From assembly GCA_963719975.1 (NCBI GenBank), contig CAVRED010000009.1, forward strand, positions 1-64,000: DNA of 64,000 bases, read 5' to 3'. The notes beneath the pieces are model-generated. The model made no database searches. It was given only the letters and a program-made list of their open reading frames with translations, and was not told where the DNA came from. The stretch's first letter is position 1, and the number at the start of each line of letters is the position of its first letter. Positions 17,064 through 26,070 of the stretch are shown here, one piece after another. This DNA comes from Poindextera sp963719975 (lineage in GTDB: Bacteria; Pseudomonadota; Alphaproteobacteria; Caulobacterales; Caulobacteraceae). The position numbers and the translations under genes are program-made.

Positions 17064-17967
17064 GTGAGCGAGACCGCCGTCCAGATCGTCGCCCGCGGCC
17101 CGCGGGCGGACGCCGAAGCCGCCGCCGCGGCGATCGACGCCGATCCGGCGCTCGAGGGCGCGACCTATTCGATCCTGGAGGAGGACGAGGCCAGGGCGCT
17201 CTGGCGCATCGACGCCTATCCGACCTCGGACGCCGAAGCGGACGCCCTGCGCCGCGTGCTGGCCGGCTTTGCCGCGCTCGACGTGAGGAGCGAGCCGCTG
17301 GCCGACGCCGATTGGCTGAAGCTGGCGCTGTCCGGCCTGCCGCCGGTGCAGGGCCGGGCGCTTCTTCGTCTATGGCGCGCACGACGCGGGCCGGGCGCCG
17401 GCGAACGCGGTCGCGCTCCGGATCGAGGCCGGCGCGGCGTTCGGCACCGGCCACCACGGCACGACGGTGGGCTGCCTCGAGGCCCTCGACCAGCTGCTCA
17501 AGGCGCGCCGGTTCGCCCGCGTGCTGGACGTCGGGACCGGGACCGGCCTGCTCGCCATCGCCGCGGCGCGGACCGGGAGCCGCATCGTGCGCGGGACCGA
17601 CATCGACCCGGTCTCCGTGCGGATCGCGCGCGAGAACGCGCGGCTCAACCGCGCCCGCGCTGCTTCGTCGACCGCCAACGGCCTCGCCCACCCGATCGAT
17701 CGCGGCGGGCGCGCCCTACGACCTCGTCTTCGCCAACATCCTGGCCCGCCCGCTGATCCGCCTCGCGCGCCCGATCCGCCGCGCGCTCGCGCCCGGCGGC
17801 CGCGTGATCCTCTCCGGCCTCCTCCGCGGCCAGGAACGCGACGTCCGCGCCGCCTACCTGGCCCAGGGCTTCACCTTCGAGCGCCGCCTCCCCACGACGC
17901 CTGGACCACCCTGGTGATGCGGCGGGGAACCCTCGCCCCGTCGAACGACGGGGAGAGGGCAGGGTGA
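17064..17967 (+). CDS. prmA: ribosomal protein L11 methyltransferase (frame changes)
   Basis: SAM-dependent methyltransferase that trimethylates L11. The GTG start gives MSETAVQIVARGPRADAEAA. The N-terminal substrate-recognition domain ends with LADADWLKLALSGLPPVQG. Then come AFGTGHHGTT, the SAM motif LDVGTGTGLLAIAAARTG, and the catalytic-loop motif DLVFANILARPL (the N-I-L-A pattern of PrmA), followed by GGRVILSGLL. The frame changes near 17362, 17660-17710 and 17895. The C-terminus runs into the following palindromic repeat, so the exact stop is uncertain (HDAWTTLVMRR is near the end). Confidence 0.85.
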
Positions 17968-18071
17968 GGGGACAGCCTCGCCTCGCGCAAACCGTCGCCA
18001 ATTGAGTGGCGGATCCGCCGCTGGCCCCTCACCCCACCCTCTCCCCACGCTACGCGCGGGGCGAGGGAGGT
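17929..18071. repeat. palindromic REP-like element
   Basis: CCCTCGCCCCGTCGAACGACGGGGAGAGGG and GGTGAGGGG are mirrored as CCCCTCACC and CCCTCTCCCC...GCGGGGCGAGGG around a 45-bp centre. It lies between prmA and the aminopeptidase gene and overlaps the annotated end of prmA. Confidence 0.7.
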
Positions 18072-18143
18072 GTCTTGCTTGAGGGCCGGTGAACGTAAGG
18101 CGCCGCTTTGCCGGCAACGACCAGACCGACTAAAACCCTCCTC

Positions 18144-19960
18144 ATGCGCCAATCCTTCGACGAAACCGCCGATCGGTCGTTTGGGCCGCGGCATGTGCCG
18201 CTGATCCGCAAGGCCATGGCCGAGCAGGGCCTGGACGGGTTCCTCGCCCCGCACGAGGACGAGCACCAGAACGAGTACCTGCCCGGCCGCCAACGACCGG
18301 CTGGCCTGGGCGACCGGCTTCACCGGCTCGGCCGGGGCGGCGGTGATCCTGAAGGACAAGGCGGCCATCTTCGTCGACGGCCGCTATGCCCTGCAGGTGC
18401 TGGACCAGGTCGACACCGGCCTCTTCGAGGTGCGCGACCTCGTCGACGGCGGCGTGCCCGCCTACCTCGAGACCGCGCTCGATAAGGGCTCGGTGGTCGG
18501 CTACGACCCGAAGCTGCACAGCCCCGATGCGCTCGAGCGCCTGAGCGCCGCGGCGGCGAAGGCCGGCGCGCGGCTGAGGCCGGTCGACGAGAGCCCGCTC
18601 GACCGCGCCTGGGGCGCCGAGCGGCCGGCGCAGCCCGCCGCCGCCGTCGTCCCGCATCCGCTGGAGTTCGCCGGCGAGGCCTCGGCCGACAAGCGCCATC
18701 GCGTCGGCGAGAGCCTGGCGCAGGCCGGCGCCGAAGCGGCGGTGATCACCGCGCCGGCCTCGATCGCCTGGCTGTTCAACGTCCGCGGCGGCGACGTCAT
18801 CCGCTCGCCCCTGCCGATCGGCCAGGCCATCCTCGAGGAGGACGGCTCGGCCATCCTCTTCCTCGACCCGGCCAAGGTCTCGCCCGATCTGCCGGCCTGG
18901 CTCGGCAACGCGGTGACCCTGCAGGCGCCAGAGGCGCTGCCGGCGGTGCTCGACGCCTTCAAGGGCCGCAAGGTGCTGGTCGACCCCGGCCAGTCGTCGG
19001 CCTGGTACTTCGAGCGCCTGCGCCACGCCGGCGCCGAGATCGTCCGCGCGCCAGGACCCCACGGCCCTGCCCCGCGCCCGCAAGAACGCGGTCGAGATCG
19101 AGGGCGCACGCCGCGCCCACGTCCGCGACGGGGCGGCGCTGAGCCAGTTCCTGCACTGGACGGCGACGGAGGCCCAAGGCCGCCTGCCGGACGAGCTCGA
19201 GGTGGTGCGCAAGCTGGAGGGCTTCCGCGAGGCCACCGGGGCGCTGAAGGACCTCTCGTTCGACACCATCGCCGGCGCGGCCTCGAACGGCGCCATCGTC
19301 CACTACCGCCCGACCCACCGGCTGGCGAAGAAGCTGGAGGCCGGCTCGCTGCTCCTGGTCGACTCCGGCGCGCAGTACCTGGACGGGACGACCGACGTCA
19401 CGCGCACGGTGGCGATCGGCGAGCCCACCGCTGAGATGCGCGACCGCTTCACCCGCGTGCTCAAGGGTCACCTGGCGCTCGCCCGCGTCCGCTTCCCGGC
19501 CGGCACCACCGGCTCGGCGATCGACGCCTTCGCCCGCGCGCCGCTCTGGGCCGCCGGGCTCGACTACGACCACGGCACCGGCCACGGGGTCGGCAGCTAT
19601 CTCGGCGTCCACGAGGGCCCGCAGCGCATCTCCAAGGCGCCCAACAGCGTGGCGCTGGAGCCGGGGATGATCGTCTCCAACGAGCCCGGCTACTACAAGA
19701 CCGGCGGCTTCGGCATCCGCATCGAGAACCTGCAGGTGGTCACCGAGCCGGCGGAGATCGCCGGCGGCGAGCGGCCGATGCTGGGCTTCGAGACCCTGAC
19801 GCTGGCGCCGATCGACCGGCGGCTGGTGGAGACGAGCCTGCTCACGGCCGAAGAGATCGCCCAGTTCGACGCCTACCACGCGCGCGTCTGGGCCACCGTC
19901 GCGCCGCTGGTTCCAGCGGACGTGGCCGACTGGCTGCGCCGCGTCTGCGCGCCGCTCTGA
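18144..19960 (+). CDS. Xaa-Pro aminopeptidase, M24B family (two frame changes)
   Basis: Two-metal aminopeptidase that releases N-terminal residues before proline; about 606 residues, the three-domain long form. The creatinase-like N-terminal domain begins MRQSFDETADRSFG, with DRLAWATGFTGSAG after a frame change near 18290. The second break is near 19055. The catalytic pita-bread domain shows all metal ligands: VDSGAQYLDGTTDVTRT (two Asp), DHGTGHGVG (His), VSNEPGYY (Glu) and RIENLQ (Glu). It is closely followed by the thioesterase gene. Confidence 0.9.
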
Positions 19961-19968
19961 GCCCGCCG

Positions 19969-20416
19969 ATGAGCGAAATCGACCCGGAGAACGGCGACCC
20001 GGAGCTGCGCGTGGCGCTGGGCCAGGTGCGCGTCCTCTCCGCCGATGCGCAGACCGGACGCACGGCGATCGAGTTCCAGGCGCGGTCCGGAGATGTGCCA
20101 CTCCGGCGGCGTGGTGCAAGGCGGCTTCATCGCCGGCTGGCTGGACTCGGCCATGTCCTACGCCGCCATGGCGCGGGGCGGCGGCGAGATGAGCCCGATG
20201 ACGCTGGAGCTGAAGGTCAGCTACTTCCAGCCGGTCGGGCCAGGCTTCGTGCTCGCCGAGGGCTGGGTCGAACGCTACGGCCGCTCGACCGCCTTCCTCG
20301 AAGGCCGCCTCCTCAACGCCGCCGGCGAAGTCCTGGCCAAAGCCACGGCAACGGCCCGCCTGGTTCCCCGAGCCCGCGTGGAAGCCCGCGCCGCCAAAAC
20401 CGCCGCTCAGGCCTAG
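19969..20416 (+). CDS. PaaI-type hotdog thioesterase (one frame change)
   Basis: 4HBT-fold acyl-CoA thioesterase, about 149 residues. The N-terminus MSEIDPENGDPELRVALGQ runs to a frame change near 20090, and then MCHSGGVVQGGFIAGWLDSAMSYAA shows the conserved HxGxxxGG(x)..D helix of the PaaI subfamily. TLELKVSYFQPVGPGFVLAEGWVERYGRS forms the central strands. It begins 8 bp after the aminopeptidase stop, so the two are likely co-transcribed. Substrate unknown. Confidence 0.85.
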
Positions 20417-20423
20417 TCCCCGT

Positions 20424-20545
20424 CCCCGATCATCCGGCGAAAGCCGGGACCCAGGCGTTTTTCGTTGTAGCCGAATCGAACCGCCGAAACGCAGCAGGCG
20501 TCCAAGAACACCACAAAGCCTGGGCCCGGCTTTCGCCGGCATGAG
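20424..20545. repeat. inverted repeat, REP-like
   Basis: CCGGCGAAAGCCGGGACCCAGGC near 20440 is mirrored as GCCTGGGCCCGGCTTTCGCCGG near 20518-20540 across a 65-bp loop. The same CGGCTTTCGCCG motif appears at 27152-27182, so it is a dispersed element. Confidence 0.7.
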
Positions 20546-20559
20546 CGGATGTTTGGGCC

Positions 20560-20862
20560 TTACGCCTCTTCCGGCTCGCCTCTGAGCCAGACCAGGGCGC
20601 CGCCGATGGCGGCGACGGCGGCGAGGACCGGGCCGGCGGCGTTGAAGGTCACGACGAGGTTCCTCGCGCCCGCGACGAGGTCGGGGCCGAGGGCCACCGC
20701 CGCGCCGGCCAGCATGACGCCCGTGACAGCGAAGGTCGCGCTGTCGATCAGCATGCGGCGGCGCGCGATCGCTTGCTCGACGCCGAGCTCGAACACGAGG
20801 TCGCGCGCCGGCGCCTCGGTCCCGGCCCAGAGGGCGGCAAGCCTGGGGTCGGCGTCACTCAT
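20560..20862 (-). CDS. small membrane protein coupled to ECF sigma factor (possible anti-sigma role)
   Basis: A 100-aa protein, MSDADPRLAALWAGTEAPARD, with two predicted membrane helices (SATFAVTGVMLAGAAVALG and AAGPVLAAVAAIGGALVWL). Its ATG overlaps the TGA of the sigma-factor gene (ATGA-type overlap), which implies translational coupling. Many ECF sigma genes are followed by a membrane anti-sigma factor; the short cytoplasmic N-terminus with LAALW resembles this arrangement, but no ZAS zinc motif is visible, so the role is inferred only from position. Confidence 0.65.
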   Translation of the reverse strand: MSDADPRLAALWAGTEAPARDLVFELGVEQAIARRRMLIDSATFAVTGVMLAGAAVALGPDLVAGARNLVVTFNAAGPVLAAVAAIGGALVWLRGEPEEA

Positions 20863-21382
20863 CGGAGCCTCCGAGAACCTGGAGCAGCTTAGCGCGGCCC
20901 CGTTGTACATGCGACTTGATCGTGCCGAGCGGCAGGCCGAGCGCATCGGCCGCCTCGGCGTGGCTGAAGCCGCCGCCGAGGCAAAGCGCCACCGCCGCCC
21001 GCTGGTCGTCCGGCAGCGCCCCCAGCGCCCGGTCGAGGTCGAGCCTGGCGTCGGCGCCCGAGGCGGCGGGCGCCGGCTCGTCCAGCTGGTCGTAGCGGCG
21101 CCGCTCGCGGCCCCGCGCGCGTTGCAGCGACAGCGCCTTCTTCCAGGCGATGGCGCAGAGCCAGGAGCGGAACGACGCCTGGCCGCGGTAGCGCCAGAGC
21201 CTGGCCCAGGCGGCGAGGAAGGTCTCCTGGGCCACGTCCTCCGCGTCGGCCTCGCTCAACAAGGCGCGGCGGAGGAAGCTGCGCACGGCCTGCTGATGCC
21301 GGGCGACCAGTTGGGCGAACGCGCCGGGCGCGCCGCGGCGGGCGGCCGCGACCAGCTCGGCGTCGGGCGCCCTGGCGCTCAG
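20855..21382 (-). CDS. ECF-family RNA polymerase sigma factor
   Basis: About 175 residues. Region 2 reads AFAQLVARHQQAVRSFLRRAL, then DAEDVAQETFLAAWARLWRYRG (the DAEDxxQExF hallmark) and FRSWLCAIAWKKAL. Region 4 reads LGALPDDQRAAVALCLGGGFSHAEAADALGLPLGTIKSHVQRGRAKL, a helix-turn-helix. No ATG, GTG or TTG precedes region 2 in frame; CTG at 21382 overlaps the TGA of the upstream gene and is my best start, so the start is either non-canonical or hidden by a frame error. It sits in a three-gene operon between two membrane-protein genes. Confidence 0.85.
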   Translation of the reverse strand: MSARAPDAELVAAARRGAPGAFAQLVARHQQAVRSFLRRALLSEADAEDVAQETFLAAWARLWRYRGQASFRSWLCAIAWKKALSLQRARGRERRRYDQLDEPAPAASGADARLDLDRALGALPDDQRAAVALCLGGGFSHAEAADALGLPLGTIKSHVQRGRAKLLQVLGGSDE

Positions 21383-21954
21383 GGGATCCGCCAGAACGTC
21401 GCCACCATCGCCGAGAGCACTCCGGCCACGGTCAGCGCCCCAGCGATGATCGCGATGATCAGGAAGGTGTCGTTGTTGGCATGCGCATAGCGCCAGGCCA
21501 GCCCGAAGCCGAGCGTGACCGAGCCGGTGAAGATCGGCCAGTTCCAACGCCTCAGCGGCTCGCCGGCGATGCGGATGTCCATGCGCCGCTCCCAGCGATC
21601 CCAGCGCCGATCCCAGCGGTCGTCGCCCCGCACGCCCGCCGCGACCCCGCTCGCCACGCCGCTCGCAACCCCGCCGGCCACGTTCTCCGCCACCGTCCGC
21701 GCGGTGCGGCCGGCCGAGCGCCAGATCCAGCGGCCGCGCAGCGCGTCCAGCACCTCGGGCGGCGGATCGCGGTTCTGCTGCGCGTAGACCTTCAGCGTCT
21801 CGATGGCGTCCTTCTGCCGCCGATAGCGCAGGTACTGCCGCCACGGCGCGAAGAGGGCCTGGACGAACGGCCCGGCCAGAACGGCCAAAATGATGATCAG
21901 CCACCAGTACTTGTCCCAGTCGAAGTTCCACACGGGGGTCAGCTCCCAGAGCAT
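21379..21954 (-). CDS. membrane protein, first gene of ECF sigma operon
   Basis: A 191-aa protein starting MLWELTPVWNFDWDKYWW, with one N-terminal membrane helix (LIIILAVLAGPFVQALF), a long cytoplasmic middle (RQKDAIETLKVYAQQNRDPPPEVLDAL and a Gly/Ala/Val segment VAGGVASGVASGVAAGV), a WDRRWDRWERR stretch, and two C-terminal helices near TLGFGLAW and IIAIIAGALTVAGVLSAMV. Comparable proteins often precede ECF sigma genes in Caulobacterales. It could be the sensor or a target, but no function is established. Confidence 0.7.
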   Translation of the reverse strand: MLWELTPVWNFDWDKYWWLIIILAVLAGPFVQALFAPWRQYLRYRRQKDAIETLKVYAQQNRDPPPEVLDALRGRWIWRSAGRTARTVAENVAGGVASGVASGVAAGVRGDDRWDRRWDRWERRMDIRIAGEPLRRWNWPIFTGSVTLGFGLAWRYAHANNDTFLIIAIIAGALTVAGVLSAMVATFWRIP

Positions 21955-22067
21955 CGGGCGGTTCAGCCGCCCTCCAGTGAACCTTAGTCGCCGCCCAGGA
22001 CGCAAATGGATGCGGCGTTGGTGTACTTTCGACCATAGTGGCGGCGTCGCCGGCGAGGTGGGAGCGG

Positions 22068-23318
22068 ATGGACAACCAGAACAAGGCGCCGCCGGCCGCG
22101 CTCGCCGGGGTCCGCATCTGCGACTTCTGCGGCCAGCTGGCGGGAGCGGGCGCCACCAAGTGGCTCGCCGCCTTCGGGGCCGAAGTGATCCGCATCGAGG
22201 ACCCGGTGCGCCAGGGCCGGTGGGACATCCTGCGCGGCGTCGGCCCGTACGTGGACGAGCGGCGCGGGATCGATCTCGGCGGCGGCTTCAACAACCACAA
22301 CGTCGAGAAGGAAGGGATCACGCTCAACCTGCGCACCGACCGCGGCAAGGACCTGCTGACCCAGCTGATCCGCCAGTCGGACTGCGTGACCGAGAACTTC
22401 GCCGCTGGCGTGCTCGAGCGCCTGGGCTTCGGCTACGAACAGCTGAAGGCGATCCGGCCGGACATCATCTACGTCTCGAACTGTGGCTTCGGCCACTCAG
22501 GCCCCTACGCCGCGTTCAAGACCTGGGGACCCATCGTCCAGGCCGTCTCCGGGCTGACCTTCGCCTCCGGGCTGCCCGACCAGCCGCCGGCCGGCTGGGG
22601 CTACTCCTACATGGACCACACCGGCGGCTACTACATGGCCATGGCGATCCTCATGGCCCTGATCCACAGGAAGCGCACCGGCGAGGGCCAGTGGATCGAC
22701 CTCGCCTGCACCGAAGCGGCGCTGACCCTGCACGGACCGGCGCTGCTCGACTGGACCGTCAACGGCCGCCCGAGCCGGCGCGAGGGTCAGCCGCACTCCA
22801 ACCGGAGCCATTGGCCGCCGATGGCGCCGCATGGCGTCTACCCCTGCGCCGGCGAGGACGAGTGGGTGGCGATCGCCTGCCGCGATGGGGGCGACTGGGA
22901 CCGGCTCGCCTCCGTGATCGCCGAGCCGTGGACGGCCGAGCCGGCCTTCGCCGACCTGGACGCGCGGCTGGCAAACCAGGACGCGCTGGACGCGCGTATG
23001 GCCGCGTGGACTGAGGCGCAGGGCAAGTTCGACGTCCAGCGCCGACTGCGCGCCGCCGGCGTCCCCTGCTCGGCGGTGCAGAAGCCGGCCGAGCGGATCG
23101 ACGCCGACCCGGATACCGATGGGCTTTGGCCGACCGTCACGCACTCCGCCATGGGTCAGGTTCGGGTGGATGGCCTTCCGGTGCGTTTCTCAAAGACGCC
23201 CTGGCGCATCGAGCGCGGCGCGCCCTGCCTCGGCGAGCACAACGAGGCGGTCTTCGGCCGCCTGCTCGGTCTGGCGCCCGCCGAGGTGGCCGCCCTGCGC
23301 GAGGAGGGCGTGATATGA
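22068..23318 (+). CDS. CaiB/BaiF family CoA transferase
   Basis: Class III CoA transferase of 416 residues, intact. The N-terminal fold reads LAGVRICDFCGQLAGAGATKWLAAFGAEVIRIEDP. The usual catalytic Asp position is in the YSYMDHTGGYYMAMAILMALIHRKRTGEGQWIDLACTEAAL region, and the C-terminal RFSKTPWRIERGAPCLGEHNEAVF closes the interlocked dimer. These enzymes move CoA between carboxylic acids. Its stop overlaps the start of a second CaiB-type gene (ATGA), so the two probably form a hetero-oligomer or act in one pathway. Substrate not deducible. Confidence 0.9.
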   Translation: MDNQNKAPPAALAGVRICDFCGQLAGAGATKWLAAFGAEVIRIEDPVRQGRWDILRGVGPYVDERRGIDLGGGFNNHNVEKEGITLNLRTDRGKDLLTQLIRQSDCVTENFAAGVLERLGFGYEQLKAIRPDIIYVSNCGFGHSGPYAAFKTWGPIVQAVSGLTFASGLPDQPPAGWGYSYMDHTGGYYMAMAILMALIHRKRTGEGQWIDLACTEAALTLHGPALLDWTVNGRPSRREGQPHSNRSHWPPMAPHGVYPCAGEDEWVAIACRDGGDWDRLASVIAEPWTAEPAFADLDARLANQDALDARMAAWTEAQGKFDVQRRLRAAGVPCSAVQKPAERIDADPDTDGLWPTVTHSAMGQVRVDGLPVRFSKTPWRIERGAPCLGEHNEAVFGRLLGLAPAEVAALREEGVI

Positions 23319-24532
23319 GCGCCCTCAGCGGCCTTCGCGTCGTCGAGTTGGCGAACGAACGCATCGCCTTCGCCGGCAAGCTCCTGGCCGACATGGGCGC
23401 CGACGTGGTGCTGGTCGAGCCGCCCGGCGGCGACCCGGCGCGGCGCTATCCGCCGTTCCTGGACGACGTCCCCGGCCCCGATCGGAGCCTTTGGTGGTGG
23501 CACTACCACACCAGCAAGCGCGGCGTGGTCCTCGACCTGGAGCAGGCGGATGACCAGGCGCGCTTCAAGGCGCTGGTCGCGAGCGCGGACATCCTGCTCG
23601 AGTCGGAACCGGTCGGGCGGCTCGCCCGGCTCGGGCTCGACTACGACGACCTCAAGGAGGTCCGCCCGGACCTCATCTTCGTGTCAGTGACGCCGTTCGG
23701 CCGCGGGAGCCCGAACGCTGAGGCGCCGGTCACCGATCTCACGATCCTAGCCGGCGCCGGCCCGGCCTGGAGCTGCGGCTACGACGACCATGGGCTGCCG
23801 CCGGTGCGCGGCGGCGGCAATCAGGGCTTCCACACCGCCTGCCACTTCGCCGCGATGTCGGCGTTGACGGCGCTGTTTTACCGGCTCTCGTCCGGCGCGG
23901 GGCAGTTCGTCGACGTGAGCATGCACCAGGCCTCGAACGTCACGACCGAGGCGGCCTCCTACAGCTGGCTGGTCGCCCGCCAGACCGTGCAGCGCCAGAC
24001 CGGCCGACACGCCGCCATCGTGCTCACCCAGGACACCCAGATGCGCTGCAAGGACGGCCGCTGGGTGAACACCGGCGTTCCGCCGCGCGCGCCGCGGGAG
24101 TTCGCCGCCATCCTCGGCTGGCTCAAGGACCTCGGCCTCGACGGCGACTTCCCGGAAGCGATCTTCCTGGAGATGGGCGCAGGCCGGGAGAGGGCCATCA
24201 CCTACGACCTGATCGGCGTGGACGACGAGGCGACGGCGATCTTCGCCGCCGGCCGCGAGGCGCTGGGCCTGATCGCGGCCAACGTCAGCGCCGCCGAGTA
24301 TTTCACCGGCTTCCAGCAGCGCGGCTTCGCGGTCGGGGTGATCTACTCGCCCGAGGAGGCGTTCGAGGACACCCACTTCCGCGCCCGCGGGTTCCAGACC
24401 CCGGTCGAGCACGAGGACCTCGGCCGCCAGGTCCTCTACCCCGGCGCGCCCTACCGGATGTCAGCCACCCCCTGGCGCATCGCCCGCCGCGCCCCCAAAC
24501 TCGGCGAACACGACCGCGAGGTGCTGGGCTAG
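23315..24532 (+). CDS. CaiB/BaiF family CoA transferase (second subunit/paralogue)
   Basis: Intact, about 405 residues, starting MSALSGLRVVELANERIAFAGKLLADMGADVVLVEPPGGDPAR. Typical Rossmann-like segments follow (VRPDLIFVSVTPFG and GAGQFVDVSMHQASN), with the C-terminal PYRMSATPWRIARRAPKLGEHDREVLG. It overlaps the upstream transferase gene by four bases. The pair resembles two-subunit class III CoA transferases for uncommon acyl groups; nearby Ldh2-type dehydrogenase and GCS2-type ligase genes give no clear pathway. Confidence 0.9.
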   Translation: MSALSGLRVVELANERIAFAGKLLADMGADVVLVEPPGGDPARRYPPFLDDVPGPDRSLWWWHYHTSKRGVVLDLEQADDQARFKALVASADILLESEPVGRLARLGLDYDDLKEVRPDLIFVSVTPFGRGSPNAEAPVTDLTILAGAGPAWSCGYDDHGLPPVRGGGNQGFHTACHFAAMSALTALFYRLSSGAGQFVDVSMHQASNVTTEAASYSWLVARQTVQRQTGRHAAIVLTQDTQMRCKDGRWVNTGVPPRAPREFAAILGWLKDLGLDGDFPEAIFLEMGAGRERAITYDLIGVDDEATAIFAAGREALGLIAANVSAAEYFTGFQQRGFAVGVIYSPEEAFEDTHFRARGFQTPVEHEDLGRQVLYPGAPYRMSATPWRIARRAPKLGEHDREVLG

Positions 24533-24539
24533 CTGCCCG

Positions 24540-25952
24540 CTACAGCTCCCACTCGTGCACCGGGACGCCGCTGCGTTGGCCTTCGCAGTAGGCGGCCATC
24601 ATCGTGCGGAGGTCGCCGAACTTGCCGAGGGCGGCGCGCTGCCAGGCCGCGCCGGTCTGCCCGCTTCGGACCCTGCCCTCGATCACGCCGAGAAACCGCT
24701 CTCGCTCGCCCGCATCGATTCCGAAGGCGGCGAGGCCCTCGTGCGCCTCGGTGAGCAGTTCGTCGAGCAGCAGGGTTCGCGCTCCGATCCGTCCGGCGCC
24801 AGGCCAGGCGAGCTCAGCGTCGAGCCCGTAGCGAGCCGCCGCGTAGAGGTTGTCGCGCGCGTCCGCGAAAGTGAGCCCGCCCTCGTCGAACCCGTCATCC
24901 ACGAAGCTGCGAACCAGACCGAGGTAGAGCGCGGCGTTGGCGACCATGTCGATCATCGTGGGCCCCGACGGCAGCGTCCGGTGCTCGATGCGCAAATGCG
25001 GCGAGCCGTCGGGCTCGAAGCCTACCAGCGGCCGGTTCCACCGCCAGATCGTGCCGTTGTGCAGCCGAAGGTGGCTCAGCGCCTCGGGCGGGTCGTCGAA
25101 CAGGATCGGCAGCAGCGCCGGATAGGCGAGGTTGTCTTCAAAGACCTCCGTCAGCGATCCCTGTGCATAGCCGGTCCCGAAGGTGACGCGGCCCTGGCCG
25201 CCGCCGGCGTCGGTCAACGGCACGGACTGCTCGAACAGCGGAATGCGCGTCTCGCGCCACAGGTCGAGGCCGAAGACGTACGGCGCGTTGACGCCGGCGG
25301 CGAGAACGACCGCCGACGCCATCAGAGAGGCGTTGTAGTAGCGGTGCGCCAGGTGGGCGGGTGTCTTGAGGTGAACCTGGAACGAGGTGGTCGCGGCCTC
25401 GAGCATCACGTCGTGGTGCTCGGCGCGGAGGTGCTGCTCGCCCTCGATGTCGACGACAAGCGGTCGGCCGGCCCGCTGCTTCAGGGCTTCCCGGTTCAGC
25501 GCCGCATAGCGCTTGAACGGCGAGATGTGCGCGAGCGACAGGTCATGGTCGCGCAGGATCGGCAGCGTGCCGATCAGGACGATGTTGGCGTCCATGCTGT
25601 GGGCCACGCGGTTGCAGTGGCTCCAGAGGTCGGACAGCGACGCCAGCGTCCGACCGAGCACGTCGCCGGTCAGGGGCAGCGGATCGCAGTTCAGCTCGAC
25701 GTTGAAGCGCGAGAGCTCGGGCACCACCAGCGGGTTGGCCATCGTCTCGAGGAAGCTGGCGTTGATCGGGTTGGGGTAGCAGCCGTGATCGAGCAGCCAG
25801 GCCTCGATCTCGAAGCCGAGGACGAACCCGTCGTCCGAGAACCGCTGGCGTTCGCTGAGATCGCGAAGGAGCTCCGTCTCGGCGCGCAGCCGCCCCTCGA
25901 ACCGCGCGAAGTCCTTGGCCCCGAACCTCGTCTTGGCAATCTCGTCGCCCAT
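24540..25952 (-). CDS. GCS2-type carboxylate-amine (glutamate-cysteine-like) ligase
   Basis: Intact, 470 residues. The glutamine-synthetase-like fold of the GCS2 family is visible from GFEIEAWLLDHGCYPNPIN (metal-binding E-x-E), SRFNVELNCDPLPL, SLAHISPFKRYAALN, HHDVMLEAATTSFQVHLKTP, then HLRIEHRTLPSGPTMIDMVANAALYLGL. These enzymes join an amino acid to a carboxylate with ATP; some are true glutamate-cysteine ligases and some, like YbdK, are weak ones. Without a partner glutathione synthetase nearby I leave the substrate open. Confidence 0.8.
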   Translation of the reverse strand: MGDEIAKTRFGAKDFARFEGRLRAETELLRDLSERQRFSDDGFVLGFEIEAWLLDHGCYPNPINASFLETMANPLVVPELSRFNVELNCDPLPLTGDVLGRTLASLSDLWSHCNRVAHSMDANIVLIGTLPILRDHDLSLAHISPFKRYAALNREALKQRAGRPLVVDIEGEQHLRAEHHDVMLEAATTSFQVHLKTPAHLAHRYYNASLMASAVVLAAGVNAPYVFGLDLWRETRIPLFEQSVPLTDAGGGQGRVTFGTGYAQGSLTEVFEDNLAYPALLPILFDDPPEALSHLRLHNGTIWRWNRPLVGFEPDGSPHLRIEHRTLPSGPTMIDMVANAALYLGLVRSFVDDGFDEGGLTFADARDNLYAAARYGLDAELAWPGAGRIGARTLLLDELLTEAHEGLAAFGIDAGERERFLGVIEGRVRSGQTGAAWQRAALGKFGDLRTMMAAYCEGQRSGVPVHEWEL

Positions 25953-26070
25953 CGGCCGCCGCCCCGTCCGCCGTCTCCAGCCAACTCGGCCACAACCTGG
26001 GCCGTGGCGCAACGGGGAGATGGCGCGGGCGCCGGCGCCTGCCCTATGAGGGACGGACCAGGAGGCGCTC

